Shown: positions 1 to 10,928, counted from the first letter of the stretch. The stretch is 64,000 nucleotides of DNA from Boswellia sacra (GCA_013180625.2 SNVD02014776.1:682001-746000); one strand, 5' to 3'. Made by a program: numbers and translations. The notes: a model not told the origin generated them from the sequence alone.

Positions 1-623
1 TTTTCTTTTTCTAGATAATATATTATGGCCAACACGTTTCCAAAGTCCACAAGCTTTGTTTTGTTTCCCCAATTCTTTTCCACCTTTCATCCGCTTTTAG
101 TTAGGGCGTCCTTTAGTTTTAGAAGCTGGGGGACAGTGCACAACGTTATCACTAGCAATTGTGGTATTATTGTCCAACAGTACTTATCTCTCAAGTGAAC
201 TATCAACTTTTAACATTTGCTACTTCATGATGCCAACGAGAGGGTAAGTATGCAAAAGGAATTTGAAAGCAATCCTTATGGACAAATACACTTAACATAT
301 GTCTACAAAGTATTCCCCAAATTCAAAAAGCTTGCACAACTACATATAGCAGTTGTCCCATTCCAAAATACCTTGTGTTTACAGCTATTTCCTCCCTCAA
401 AATGTTGCATAATGAACTCATTGCACATATCTTCAAGCACCAAGTATTGACTTGCTCTTTTGAACTCTTCTTGGAACTTTTTGAATGCAAATATTGTCAA
501 AATCTTTTCAGCATCATTTTTGTAAGTTGTCAGCATTTTATCGTGGGCTTTTTTTGCTGAATAGTTTCGATAGCAAGGCCAACATAATAAAATAAAATAA
601 CAAATGATGAGTTCCATATGCAA

Positions 624-655
624 TACATACATACATACATACATACATACATACA

Positions 656-720
<65 letters not shown>
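624..720. repeat. Compound microsatellite (TACA)n then (TA)n
   Basis: About fourteen TACA units run directly into about nineteen TA units. The tract lies inside the FAR1-related pseudogene, between the segment reading TTTSRSESINAFVKR (minus strand, 730-835) and the segment reading AIETIQQKKAHDKM (530-590). It may occupy a former intron or an expanded coding tract. Confidence 0.95.
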
Positions 721-722
<2 letters not shown>

Positions 723-1649
723 TTAATAGTTGTAGCTAACTTGTTTAACAAATTGGCTGAAACTTGTGTAAGAATTGATAAGTCGCTTCACAAATGCATT
801 AATACTTTCTGATCGACTAGTGGTTGTCATTCCACCAAAGAAGTGGCCTTGAAGATAAGCTGGAACCCATAATTCTTTAATTTTGTACAAACCGTTAACA
901 TATGTTTGTTGCCATGTAAACTATATTTTAAAATGATAAGAGGCCATTCATGCTTAAATTCTTCAAATGTTTCTAGTCTATATAATTTACAGAAGTCATC
1001 ACACCACTTATAATATTTATTACAAACAATCGCCATAAACCAACCACTAAATTTAGCGGTAATATGCCAAATACAAAAATTACATTTTGTTGTAGGCAAT
1101 TCTTTTGCAATGGCTTTTGTCAACCATGGATCTTCATCGATTAAGATTGTTTTTGGTGGATGCTTCATTAATTTCAAAAAGTCTGCAACATTAAGAAAAA
1201 TAAATGGAATAAGTAAAAATTTGTGATATCATTAACAAAAATTAATTTAATTAAAATTCAGAGTTTTAAGCATACCTTCATCAACCACTGAAAAGCATTT
1301 GTTGTCTCATTTTGTAGTAGTGCACAACCAAATAAAATTGTCTTTCCATGATTATTAACGCCAACAAAAATGCCAAAAGGCATATCATAAGCATTTACCT
1401 TATAAGTTGTATCAAATACAATTGCATCATCAAATTCTTGATACCAATCAAAACATGAAGGAGGAGACCAAAATATATGCTCTAACTTCATTTCTTCATC
1501 AACTGTGAATGTATATTGGAACTTGGAATTCTCTTTTTTGGCCACTTTAAAATATTCCAAAAGTTCCATTGCATCATTCTTTTCATGTGTCCTCTTGACT
1601 TTATGAAAAAATTTTGTATACCCTTTTCAAGAAATGAAAGATTTCCATG

Positions 1650-2254
1650 TGTGACGTCTGTGACTCAATTTGTGTAGTACAGGCAGAAAAATGGTGCAGA
1701 CGCACTAAAATCTGCATCAAATGTAGTATCAGATATGTGAAAACAGAATGGTGATGCAACAGCTCGGATTTTGGGTTTGCGGATATTCTGGGCAGAGACT
1801 TCGGGCAGCCACGCGAGTAATATTGCGTAGAAGCGCGGAATTGTTTCCTAGTTTAAATAGGATTTCCTATTTCACAAGTAAACGACCTATAAGCCTTGAA
1901 CTATAAAAAGGGAACGCGTTTTTCAGTGTAAAAGAGTTTAGAAAGAAATGAAAAGAGAGAAAATAAAGAGGGTTAGGGTTTAGAGAGATTGGAAGCCTTC
2001 TTAGAGTGTGGAGGCTAAATTTCTTCTAGTTGTCCCTGGAAACACTCTTGTATCTCTTTGTTTTTACCATAGTGGATTGGTCATCACCAGCAACTGGACG
2101 TAGGATCACATATTGTGGTCTAAACTAGTATAAATTCTTGTGTCCTTGTGTTCTTACTTTGCTTTAATTTTTGCTTGCGTGTGTGTTTAATCTCCTAGAT
2201 TAATTCTGCAATAAGCTACTTGTATGTGTGTGTGTGCCACTCTTCTTCACAACA
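1650..2254 (+). mobile_element. Solo LTR-like insertion inside the FAR1-related pseudogene
   Basis: The pseudogene reads VHLLELKKNVK up to 2261 and resumes with HGNLSFLEKG below 1650, so about 605 bp are inserted between adjacent codons. The insert starts TGTGACGTC and ends CTTCACAACA, the TG...CA form of an LTR. It holds a TATAAAA box at 1902-1908 and a leader-like run after it that resembles copia LTR R-U5 sequence. Flanks TCCATG (1644-1649) and CCCTTG (2255-2260) could be a decayed target-site duplication, but they match at only four of six positions. No internal retroelement domains are present, so a solo LTR is the simplest reading. Confidence 0.65.
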
Positions 2255-2857
2255 CCCTTGCTTCACATTTTTCTTAAGTTCTAAAAGATGAACTATTTGT
2301 CTAATTGAAATCCCCCTTCTTTCAATAAGAAAATGTGATTTTTGTCTTCTTTAGTTATATTTCGATTTATTGGAAGAAGCCGAACTTCTGATGGAGACAA
2401 AAGACTATGGTTATTTTCAACAACAAATTTAGTTATATGCCACTCCTTGGGAAAAATGTCAAATGATTTGTGTAGAGTGATCCGCATGTGAGCTTTACAT
2501 CCACATCGTGATGATGCTCTATCCCGTTGCTATTTAGATGGATCAACAACTCTCAATGGATGGCTACTTTCATGATGGCAAAAGAAATCATATATTGTTA
2601 TTTCCCCATTAGTGGTGATGAATCTCCCTTTACAAACTGAAAATCCATGATATTTGACATAATTTTGGTATATTAAAAAGGCCTGTTCTTCACTCAAGAA
2701 ACATTGCCCAACAAATGGCTCAAGATCATGAAAATCAATACTTTCTTCGTCTATCATTGTATTTTCTTACTCATGTGAAAGCTTATTCAGGTCCCTATAT
2801 TTTTGCAAAATACTACTTCCCATAAGATCAACTTCATTAGAATCATTGTCTATCATT

Positions 2858-4388
2858 CTTTATATATATAAAAAAATAGTAATTATAAATGAATTAGATA
2901 CCCAACTAAGACATCAAACCTTATGAATAAAAAATGATGTAAGAATCTAATACAAATAAATCAGTCTATATTTTGTTAACTCCTCCTATAAATCAATTTA
3001 TCTATTATTTTTATATATTATTCAAACACAAATTTTATGAATAAAAATAGAGAAAAATATAGAATCAAAAAATTATATGATTCTTCAGACATATTTTATA
3101 CTTTAGTCATAAACTGTGACATAATACAATAAAAAGTCAAAATAGCCAAAGGAAATGCAGCTACTTACCCAAATCTGTCGAAGAAGGCGAAAAGTATTGA
3201 AGAAGAGGAGACACAGCAAGCTCCTCTGCACGAGTTTGCCCACTGGACGTGGGTTTTGTGCTTTTGCTTTGATTTATAAGGGTATTATGGGCAATATGGG
3301 AAATAAAAAGGGGGAGAAGAGTAACGTTTGTAGTTTAGTTTTGGCGAGACTTTGATTCTTTTATTTTATTTCTTTAAGGAAGGACGATATGGATAGTTAA
3401 CAAGACTTACTTTTAGACATTCTGCACGTAATAAATAAGGCTTAATTTTTTTTATAACATTTCATCAATTTAGAGGTTGTAACGTGTGCCCTAAGACCGG
3501 CCCTTATCTTATATTATCTAGAGTTGTATTATGACAAGATTGGATTGCGTGGACTCGAATAGGATATAGTTCCACTTTTAATTTATACATGCAGAAGAAT
3601 ATATTTCATTTCGTATTTCACATCAAGACAGGTTACGTGTTGGCTTAATTCATTTCCACGTGATGAATATTTAAATCGTCTTCACATATATAGAACACTG
3701 CAATTAGTTTTATAAAAAAATCAATACCAAATTACAAGTAAAATAAATTTCTTTCAAATGATAAAAAATCTTAATCTCAACTTTATCTAGATAGAGAAGA
3801 GGTAAATCTTATAAATCTCCTTAAGATTTGTTAACAGACTGAGAATATGCTTTTATTTTTTAAAAAAATCTTTATATATATTCATTTAAATATACCACAT
3901 TAAAGAATAAATATTAACAATTACTAATTTAAACTTTTTACGTGGGATAATTTAATGTCATAGGTGCAAGTACATGTACCGCCTTGCAATTACGACTAAA
4001 TAAGTATCAAATAAAATGTACCAATATTGAGTCCATACTCTTACTAATTTAAGCTTTTAGGTGAAGTGATTTTCTAAGATATTTTTTACTATATTTAAAA
4101 CTTAAATTTTTATGTAATATTTCTTTACATCAATTAGCCAACAAAATTCAATGTATAAGTCTTTATTCAATAAAAATATAATAACAAATGATAATATTTT
4201 TTTAAAATTTGATTACAAAAACATTAGTTGGTAAAAATGTCGCATTTATATATTTTTTGTTGCATTTCATTCAAATGAGTTTCAAGCCATTGAATTTTTG
4301 TTGCTAATGAGAATAATTTTGGTAATATGGAAATAAGTTGAGCAAAAATGTAATTAAAAAATTTTAATTGGGAGGTGTACTTGAAAAT
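2858..4388. other. AT-rich intergenic stretch, no gene seen
   Basis: There is no coding sequence beyond chance short frames. The stretch contains one member of a dispersed repeat pair (3375-3505) and is otherwise long A/T tracts. The first part is the upstream flank of the FAR1-related pseudogene. Confidence 0.6.
3375..3505 (+). repeat. Dispersed repeat, copy 1 (partner at 9005-9135)
   Basis: About 130 bp are clearly related to 9005-9135 in the same orientation. Shared blocks include CTTTTAGACA, ACATTTCATCAATT and TAACGTGTGCCC. No inverted ends or coding content are visible, so the repeat class is unknown. Confidence 0.7.
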
Positions 4389-4913
4389 GGGACAATATCA
4401 AACACCCCCTAATGTTTGCCTTATTAGATATTAAGCAGAAAGCCTTAATTATGTTTATATCATTATACTCCCTTATGTTACAATTTTGTTTAATCCAGGT
4501 CCATTTAACAGATTCCATTCAATTCCATTTTAATTGAAGATTGAAAAGTCACTTTGACCCTATTTTTCTATCTTTTCTCTCGTCTTTTTCTTTATGACAC
4601 AGACGCCTAAATCCCAACATTAGTGTCAATGCGTATCCTGTTGTCTTTTTTGAGGTTGGGTTCGTTATGCCTGTTGTAGGCTTCTTAAATAATTTTAAAT
4701 TCAATTTATTTATTAAACACAATTATATATTTCTGTTAAGAATGAAAGTTCTATTTTACCCTTCTTTGCATGTCAAAAAAAAATGGAATCTTTTAGTTGA
4801 GCTTGGATGATACAAAAATTGTATCCTAAAGGGGTGCAATAATATAAACATAATTGAGGCTTTTCGCTTGATATTAAGGCAAACCTTAAGGTTTTTTTTT
4901 CCGATATTATCCC
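4389..4913. mobile_element. Non-autonomous terminal-inverted-repeat element
   Basis: The left end (from GGGACAATATC) and the reverse complement of the right end align for about 130 bp. Shared blocks are TTTGCCTTA, AATTATGTTTATAT and AAAGATTCCA-like sequence. The centre is AT-rich with no ORF. The ends resemble those of the neighbour at 4947-6228, only about 33 bp away. Flanking TTGAAAAT and TTAAAAAAT are similar but not a clean target-site duplication. MULE-like assignment is an inference from long TIRs. Confidence 0.65.
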
Positions 4914-4945
4914 CTTAAAAAATGAATGTTCAGAAGAAAAAAATT

Positions 4946-6229
4946 TGGGATAATATCATAAACCACCCCTGAAGTTTAACCAATTATCATACGGAAAGCC
5001 TCTTATGTAAATATCTCAACGCGGTCTCTAACGTTTGTGTTTAAGCTTCATTCAGGTCCAGCCAACAGATTCCGTTAGCTTTCAAATTAACGTTTTGGGG
5101 TATTTTAGTGAAATGACATAATTCATATGGGATAATATCATTAACCACCCCTGAAGTTTACTCAATTATCATGCGGAAAGCCTCTTATGTAAATATATCA
5201 GCGCGATCCCTAACGTTTGCGTTTAAGCTTCATCCAAGTCCAGCCAACAGATTCCGTTTGTGTAGAAACTGAGAAAAAAATTAAAAATACCATTTTACCT
5301 TACTTTTATATCCTTTCTTCTTTCTTTTTTTTCGCAACCGAAAATCCAATCCCTTTTCACATCCACAGCTACCTCTCTCACCCCAACCTCTCAATCTCCA
5401 AACATAACTTTGGCTGGCTACTGGTTCTTTATAAAATTTCAGTTTGAGAATTTTTTTGTCTTTATTTTTGTTGCTTCATTTCAATACGTAGTGTCTGTGA
5501 ATGTTTTCTTAGGTTGAGAAAATTTTTAAAGAAGTTAGTGAGGAGAAAGAAAAGCATGCCAATTTTGGATTTTAGAGTTTTTGTATAATTTTTTTAAACA
5601 TAATTGTTGAAATAATCTGGATTTAATTTTGAATATTTGATTCTTTTTTTTTAATAGCTTTGTGATTGAGTTGAGATGGTGGGTGTTGATGGTGGAGGAA
5701 AATTCGGTGCTATCATGGTGGAGTCTTATGACGTATATTTTTTTATTTAAATGAATTTGATGGTGGTGATAGTGGCTATGGTGGTTATGGATGGTGATGC
5801 TTGTGTGATATGAAATAAATATTTTAGAAAAGAAAATTCAAGGGTTAGTTTTACGTTTACTGATATGAAATTATGTCATTTTACTAAAATACCCCAAAAT
5901 GTTAATTTGAAAGCTAGCAGAATTTGTTGGCTGGACCTGGATGAAGCGTAAACGCAAACGTTAAGGACCGCGCTGATATATTTACATAAGAGGCTTTCCG
6001 CATGATAATTAGCTGAACTTCAAGGGTGATTTATGATATTATCCCATATGAAAGTATGTAATTTTATTAAAATACCCCAAAATATTAATTTGAAATCTAA
6101 CGGAATCTGTTGGGTGGACCTGGATGAAGCTTAAACGCAAACGTTAAGGACGACGCTGATATATTTACATAAGAGGCTTTTCGCATGATAATTAGCTAAA
6201 CTTCAGGGGTGGTTTATGATATTATCCCA
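4946..6229. mobile_element. Non-autonomous DNA element with doubled (tandem) terminal repeats
   Basis: A unit of about 180 bp beginning GGGATAATATCAT occurs twice in tandem at the left (4947-5128 and 5129 to about 5255). It occurs twice inverted at the right (about 5867-6048 and 6049-6228). Units share ACCACCCCTGAAGTTTA, GGAAAGCCTCTTATGTAAAT and CAGATTCCGTT. The extreme ends match perfectly for more than 25 bp. AAAAAATT flanks both sides (4938-4945 and 6230-6237), a possible 8-bp duplication although low in complexity. The 600-bp core has no convincing ORF. The superfamily is unresolved: long TIRs suggest MULE, 8 bp suggests hAT. Confidence 0.75.
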
Positions 6230-6237
6230 AAAAAATT

Positions 6238-7054
6238 GGTATAAAAAACTTCACCCTTATTGAAATCCTGCATGATGATATTCCGTTTCAAAAATCTAAT
6301 TTCCTTGACAGTTATAAATTAATAATTGCAAGGGGAATGGTCTCTGGAATTTATCTTATAATAGTTTGCTGTAACGAAGATTAATGATAGGAAAGGTTTA
6401 TAGGATTGAAGAAACATTTAGTTATCTTGGATCTCTAAGGTTCATGGATTTACTCTAAAAAATGTAGAAATTATTATGAATATATACAATTTTAAAGATT
6501 TTCATTTGGAAAACACTTTATTAAAAATTTGTAGAACCGTTATTTTAGAAGTAAAATAGAACCGCGAATTCCTAATAAGAAGTATATATATTAGAATAAT
6601 TCCTGGTTTCAAATACATTGATGGTGATCAATATCTTAAAAGGTTTGGAATTGGAGAGTGGTAGGTTATGAAGGTGCACTTTAAATAAGAAGAATAATTT
6701 ATGTAAGATTTTTTTTTTTAATTTTGTATAATTATCTAATAGTTTGAATAACTTGGTGTTACAATCGGGAAGTCCTTTTGCGATTCTTTGTTGTTCCATG
6801 CGTTAGATTGATGTTTTACCACGTTTTTTTTCTTCTTGTTGAAGCTTGAACTTTAATTCTTGATTTAGAAAATAAACCTTCCAACTTGTTTTGTCTTATA
6901 ATAAGGAACAAAATTATGGCAATATATATAATTATAGAGAAAAATAAAAATAATTATTTATTAGAATTAATTAGCAGAAATCAATGCTATAATATCATTG
7001 GTAATATGAATAGTGTGAAAGAATTTGTATTTATAATTTTAATTTTTGTTAATA
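6238..7054. other. AT-rich intergenic stretch, no gene seen
   Basis: Only chance short reading frames rich in Asn, Lys and Ile occur. No splice-linked exon chain or repeat structure could be supported. Confidence 0.55.
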
Positions 7055-7211
7055 AAGGTATTAGAATAGCATTGAAAAATTCATTTATTAAGTCAAGTCA
7101 AATAACTAAAAAACAAAAAGATTATAATTTTAATTTTTTTTTAATAGAGGTATTAGAATGGCATTGAAAATTTCATTTATGAAGTCAAGTCAAATAACTA
7201 AAAAACGAAAA
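7055..7211 (+). repeat. Tandem duplication, about 90-bp unit
   Basis: Positions 7055-7121 and 7145-7211 are near-identical 67-bp copies that share GGTATTAGAAT, GTCAAGTCAAATAACTAAAA and CGAAAAG or CAAAAAG. They differ at a few bases. The unit has no recognised identity. Confidence 0.85.
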
Positions 7212-7633
7212 GAAAAATTAAAATGAAATATGCAGAGATGACCGTCACCTTACCTGTTTTTTGGTAATCGTATACATGCAGATCAGGTCAAAAGGTCAAG
7301 GCAAAGGTAAAGGTCAACTAATTCTCACTTACCACATTTTCAAGTTCACGGTGGAAGGTAGGGATGGTAAAACAATCCGGTTGGGGTTAGGATCCCAAAA
7401 AATCTGGTCATACGAAATCGGGGAATTATCCGAAAAATCGGGGTAATTGGCCGAGGTCGGGGTGCGATTTTTCTGTCCGACCGGGGCCGAAGACCCGGAA
7501 TTGAACTCGGAGTGTGTAATTAAATTATACAATTATATCAATTTAATCCATCAAATTTGTATTCTTAAATATAACCCCTTAAACGACATCCTCTATTATC
7601 TACAATTCACTTGCCATTTACTTCAACCTACAA

Positions 7634-8122
7634 ATACAAGGCCGTTATAGTTAAATATGATGCAAAAAGGCCAAAAAAACAAAGCTTTAACAAGCAACCT
7701 GCCAAAACGCTCGACAAAACTCGACGTTCTCGATAGCGTTCGACAGGACTCGACATGTAAGTGTCGAGTGTCAGATTCATCATCCGACACTCGATGTCTT
7801 CGAAAATAAACTGATATCGAGTGTCGGTTGTGAATCTGACACGACTCGACATGTAAATGTCGAGTGTCGGATGATGCATCATCACTCGACATGTAAGTAT
7901 CGAGTGTCGGATTCATCATCCGACACTCGATGTCTTCGAAAATAGACTGATATTGAGTGTCGGATCGAGTGTCGGTTGTGAATCCGACACGACTCGACAT
8001 GTAAGTGTCGAGCTTTATCGAGCGCGTCGAGTTTTGTCGAGCGTTTTGGCAGGTTACTTGTTTTAGCTATGTTTTTTTTTTTTTGCCTTTTTGCATCATA
8101 TTTAACTATAACGGCCTTGTAT
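7634..8122. mobile_element. Nested MITE-like element with TIRs of about 90 bp
   Basis: The left arm begins ATACAAGGCCGTTATAG and the right arm is its inverse, ending CTATAACGGCCTTGTAT. The match continues through TTAAATATGATGCAAAAAGGC and CCTGCCAAAACGCTCGAC with small gaps. The interior is built of repeated, partly palindromic TCGAGTGTCGGAT units. No target-site duplication is clear and no ORF is credible. The superfamily is unknown. Confidence 0.75.
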
Positions 8123-8445
8123 AATTAAATATGATGCATGATGTCGGATTTCATGATGTCGAGTGTCGTATTCCGTCGAGTGTCAGATTTTATATTGTCG
8201 TAAATTAAATTTGGTATGTTTTTATTGTCGTGAGTTGTTTACCTTGATGTGTTTATTATTGTTATCGCCATGTACTTGTTGATTTTGTTTGTTGGTGACT
8301 TGGTAGTGTTTACTTGAAACACTCGATATGTCAGATGAACCATGTATCCGATACTCGATATGTCGGATGAAAGCTAGTGTCGAGTGTCGGATGCATCATT
8401 CGACACTCGATGTCTTCAAAAATAGACTTATATCGAGTGTCGGAT
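7745..8445. repeat. Cluster of palindrome-rich TCGAGTGTCGGAT repeats
   Basis: GACTCGACATGTAA recurs at about 7748, 7843, 7883 and 7991. The block CGACACTCGATGTCTTC recurs at about 7785, 7920 and 8401. The core TCGAGTGTCGG and its inverse CCGACACTCGA alternate. Copies continue outside the nested MITE (after 8140), so the repeats belong to the host hAT interior as well. Confidence 0.8.
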
Positions 8446-8612
8446 ATACAACCCGGGTTTTAATCCCAGGTTATTGGAAAACCCAAACCTGCCTGGGGTA
8501 CCCCGGCCCCGGCCCCGGAAAAAAAATTCTGGGGAATTTCCCGGGATCGGGTTTTGCAATTGATGGTCCTCGGCCCCGGCAGGCCCCGGATTTTGCCATC
8601 CCTAATGGAAGG

Positions 8613-10457
8613 TGTTTGTTTAACTTTGACATTTTATTAATATAATTTGAGAGAGATAGCTCAAAAGTTGTTTTAATAAAATGAGATAAAATAAAAAAAT
8701 TAATAAAAAAAATCATTTGAAAACCGTTAACTGTTTCAATTGAACATTATAGTGTAAGCATTAAAAGTTTATCGAATATTAGACTTGTGTTTTAATCATT
8801 CTTTTTATATTTAAGATTTAATCCACAGAGTTTTCAATATGCTATGTTTAGAGAAGTAAAATCCAATACGGATAGAGAGAAAAGAATGATGACGTGAAAA
8901 TTCAAACGAATGATCAAATGTTGAAAAAATAGAATAAGGAGTGGGTCATACTATGGTACAATCAATGTACCGTATATTCGTTTTCTAATTTTTTATAAAG
9001 TTTGGTAACGAAGGGTAATATGGATATTTAATAATAATTACTTTTAGACACTCTACAAGCAATAAATGAGGCTCAATTTTCTGTACAACATTTCATCAAT
9101 TCAGAGGCTTTAACGTGTGCCCATTAAGACCACCCATAAGATAATTGCGATGCTAGGAACCGACAATGAATGAGTAATAAAATAAATATGAAACAAAAAC
9201 AATAATAATTCAGCATCTTTCATTGAGAATTATATTGAAATGTGCCTGGTCGTTCATTGCATCACATGCTATTATAAATTGTTGAATATGAAATTATTTT
9301 CTCTCTAGTTTAACTAGCTGTTTCACATGACGAATAGTATTTTCTGCTTTTCTTCTTGTATTAATTAAAATACTTCCTAAAGAGATACTTAGCCTAGTTG
9401 ATTAAAAAAGTACTTCATATATTAATTACTAGAAATAAGATTTGCAGATATATGATTAAATGAAATAATTTTATAGTATCCCATTTGTGGAAGAAGAGTA
9501 ACATGACCAATTAAGCATAAATCGATTATAAATGTGTTGTTTTATTGTTCAGGAATTGGCAGCCTCTATCTAGGCTCGATGATCCTCTATTTCTCAAGTA
9601 AAGTAACGCTCTGTTCTTTTATGAATCTAAATCTTGTTTTCTGTGCTGCATATTTTCCAATGCAATTTACACCCAATCTCAACAACATATCCTTTTTAAA
9701 ATTCAAAATAATTCAAAATCAACCATAGATTTCTAAATTCAATTGAAAACAAAAATACTTGATTCATAAAAAAACACACCCTAAGCTTCTCACTAAAAAA
9801 AAAAAAAAAATTGGTCTTTTACTCAAAGCGGCACAGATCCAACAGTGGATCACATCCTCTTGATCGGCATTTCTTTGAAGTCTTCTAAGCTACCTACGCA
9901 ACTCTCGTAGCCCTACGTTGGTTTAAAATAGGTGAAGAGCCAAATGAAATGAGAATCAAATGAAATGAGAATCAAATGAGATCGGAGTGAAATGCAAACT
10001 AAACTAAACTTGGAGGATTTTGATTCAAAGTTGTGGTTGCATAGGGAAAATCAATTATGTATTCTAGGGTTTTTGATCGAGAGATTGAGATGAGAACAGG
10101 AAATGAGAGAGGGGCCAACTGCCAAGACTGAGTTGTAGAAATTCTTTTGAGGCATGTTCTGACCTCTCTGAATTTTCACCTTTTTCTATGTATTTGTGAG
10201 TTAAATGGTCCATAGATAAGTATATTTTTTTGTAATGTCAATTTACGGTTTTATTAACTTTTTATATGGAATGTACATCTAGACGCATATATTCTTGTTG
10301 AATTCATTATACTCTTCGTCAATCCATTTCGACTATATTATCTATCAATTATAGGTTTCTATGATTTTACAGATAATATTAATATAGTCTGTTAAATTAG
10401 TTGGGGCAGAAAAAATCTTGAGAAGGATGGTTTAATCATATCCATTATATAAATAAA
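8613..10457. other. Intergenic stretch with a dispersed repeat, no gene seen
   Basis: The stretch is AT-rich. It contains the second dispersed repeat copy (9005-9135) and a short duplicated run of AAATGAAATGAGAATC near 9950-9985. A few frames around 9534 look coding by chance only. Confidence 0.55.
9005..9135 (+). repeat. Dispersed repeat, copy 2 (partner at 3375-3505)
   Basis: This copy shares CTTTTAGACA, ACATTTCATCAATT and TAACGTGTGCCC with copy 1, in order and spacing. The two copies differ by scattered substitutions. Confidence 0.7.
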
Positions 10458-10491
10458 TCAATAATCAAATACTAGATTGTCTAAAGTGGAT

Positions 10492-10737
10492 ATGTAACGA
10501 CCCATCCCCCGCCCGATCTCTCCCAGGGGCACACGGGCCCCCTGCCAAGCCACCGGGTCACAAGTACATGGTCTCACACTCCAAGGTATTGTCCGCTCTG
10601 GGCTCACTGGCCCGCACGGTTTTGTCCACTGGGTATCTACACCCAGTGACGCCTCCCCCACTCGAACCCAAGACCCCAAAGGTCATTCCAGTTCGAAGTG
10701 AGTACCATTCGGCTAGACTTGACTTTTGAAGAAGAAC
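10492..10737 (-). mobile_element. tRNA-derived SINE-like unit
   Basis: On the minus strand a pol III A-box-like TAGCCGAATGG is followed about 35 bp later by a B-box-like GGGTTCGAGTGG, as in tRNA-derived SINE heads. The rest is a GC-rich body unlike the AT-rich surroundings, ending GGGTCGTTACA. No target-site duplication or tail repeat was found. The end TGTAACGACCC read on the plus strand also resembles a gypsy LTR start, so an LTR fragment is the alternative. Confidence 0.5.
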
Positions 10738-10767
10738 CATTAGAGATCATAGAATGGAAACAGCATA

Positions 10768-10890
10768 CTTCGTGCCAAGACTATTCCATTGGTTAAGGTA
10801 TGGTGGCGAAATCACTCGAAGGAAGAAGCTACATGAGAGCGAGAAGACGTTATGCGAGCTCAGTATCCACATCTCTTTCTCTCAGGTTAG
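10768..10890 (+). pseudogene. Ty3/gypsy Pol C-terminal fragment
   Basis: The frame reads AKTIPLVKVWWRNHSKEEAT, a stop (TGA at 10834-10836, where Trp is usual), then EREDVMRAQYPHLF and a terminal TAG at 10888-10890. The IPLVKVxWxNH and ATWExExxMxxxYPxLF motifs are the usual end of plant chromovirus integrase. It lies 39 bp before the LTR, which is where pol ends. The rest of the element is missing upstream. Confidence 0.8.
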
Positions 10891-10928
10891 TAATTTCGAG
10901 GACGAAATTTTTTTTAGGGGGGTAGTAT

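Larger units (their letters stand above)
1..2855 (-). pseudogene. FAR1/FHY3-related (FRS) pseudogene, C-terminus cut by window start
   Basis: FRS proteins are plant transcription factors derived from MULE transposases. The fragments appear in family order on the minus strand. An acidic start at 2855 (Met-Ile-Asp-Asn-Asp) is followed by an in-frame stop at 2767-2769. The FAR1 DNA-binding region lies at 2293-2757 and the MULE transposase core at 827-1640, including FDTTYKVNAYDMPFGIFVGV and TILIDEDPWLTKAI. The SWIM region at 210-560 has a CSC motif and a CRH motif in different frames. A tail at 1-150 contains the family's PPxSKTKGRP and KRMKGGKELGK style motifs and a CGLxKxxGH knuckle. Positions 1183-1275 look like a 93-nt GT-AG intron, which favours a host gene over a transposon copy. 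Breaks include frameshifts near 310, 1624 and 2480, an LTR-like insertion (1650-2254) and a microsatellite (624-720). I infer a dead gene; the downstream end is outside the window. Confidence 0.85.
7359..8604. mobile_element. Non-autonomous hAT-like element
   Basis: The left end TAGGGATGGTAAAA and right end TTTTGCCATCCCTA are inverted repeats matching at 13 of 14 positions, in the form known for plant hAT ends. The flanks GTGGAAGG (7351-7358) and ATGGAAGG (8605-8612) are an 8-bp target-site duplication with one mismatch, as expected for hAT. GC-rich subterminal blocks rich in CCGGGG and GGCCCC lie just inside each end. No transposase frame is present. Another inverted-repeat element (7634-8122) is nested inside. 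Confidence 0.85.

Noticed and set aside
624..812. Tyr/Ile/Thr repeat proteins
   Set aside because: They are translations of the TACA/TA microsatellite.
7623..8000. 125-codon frame inside the nested MITE
   Set aside because: It is the translation of the TCGAGTGTCGG repeats, not a gene.
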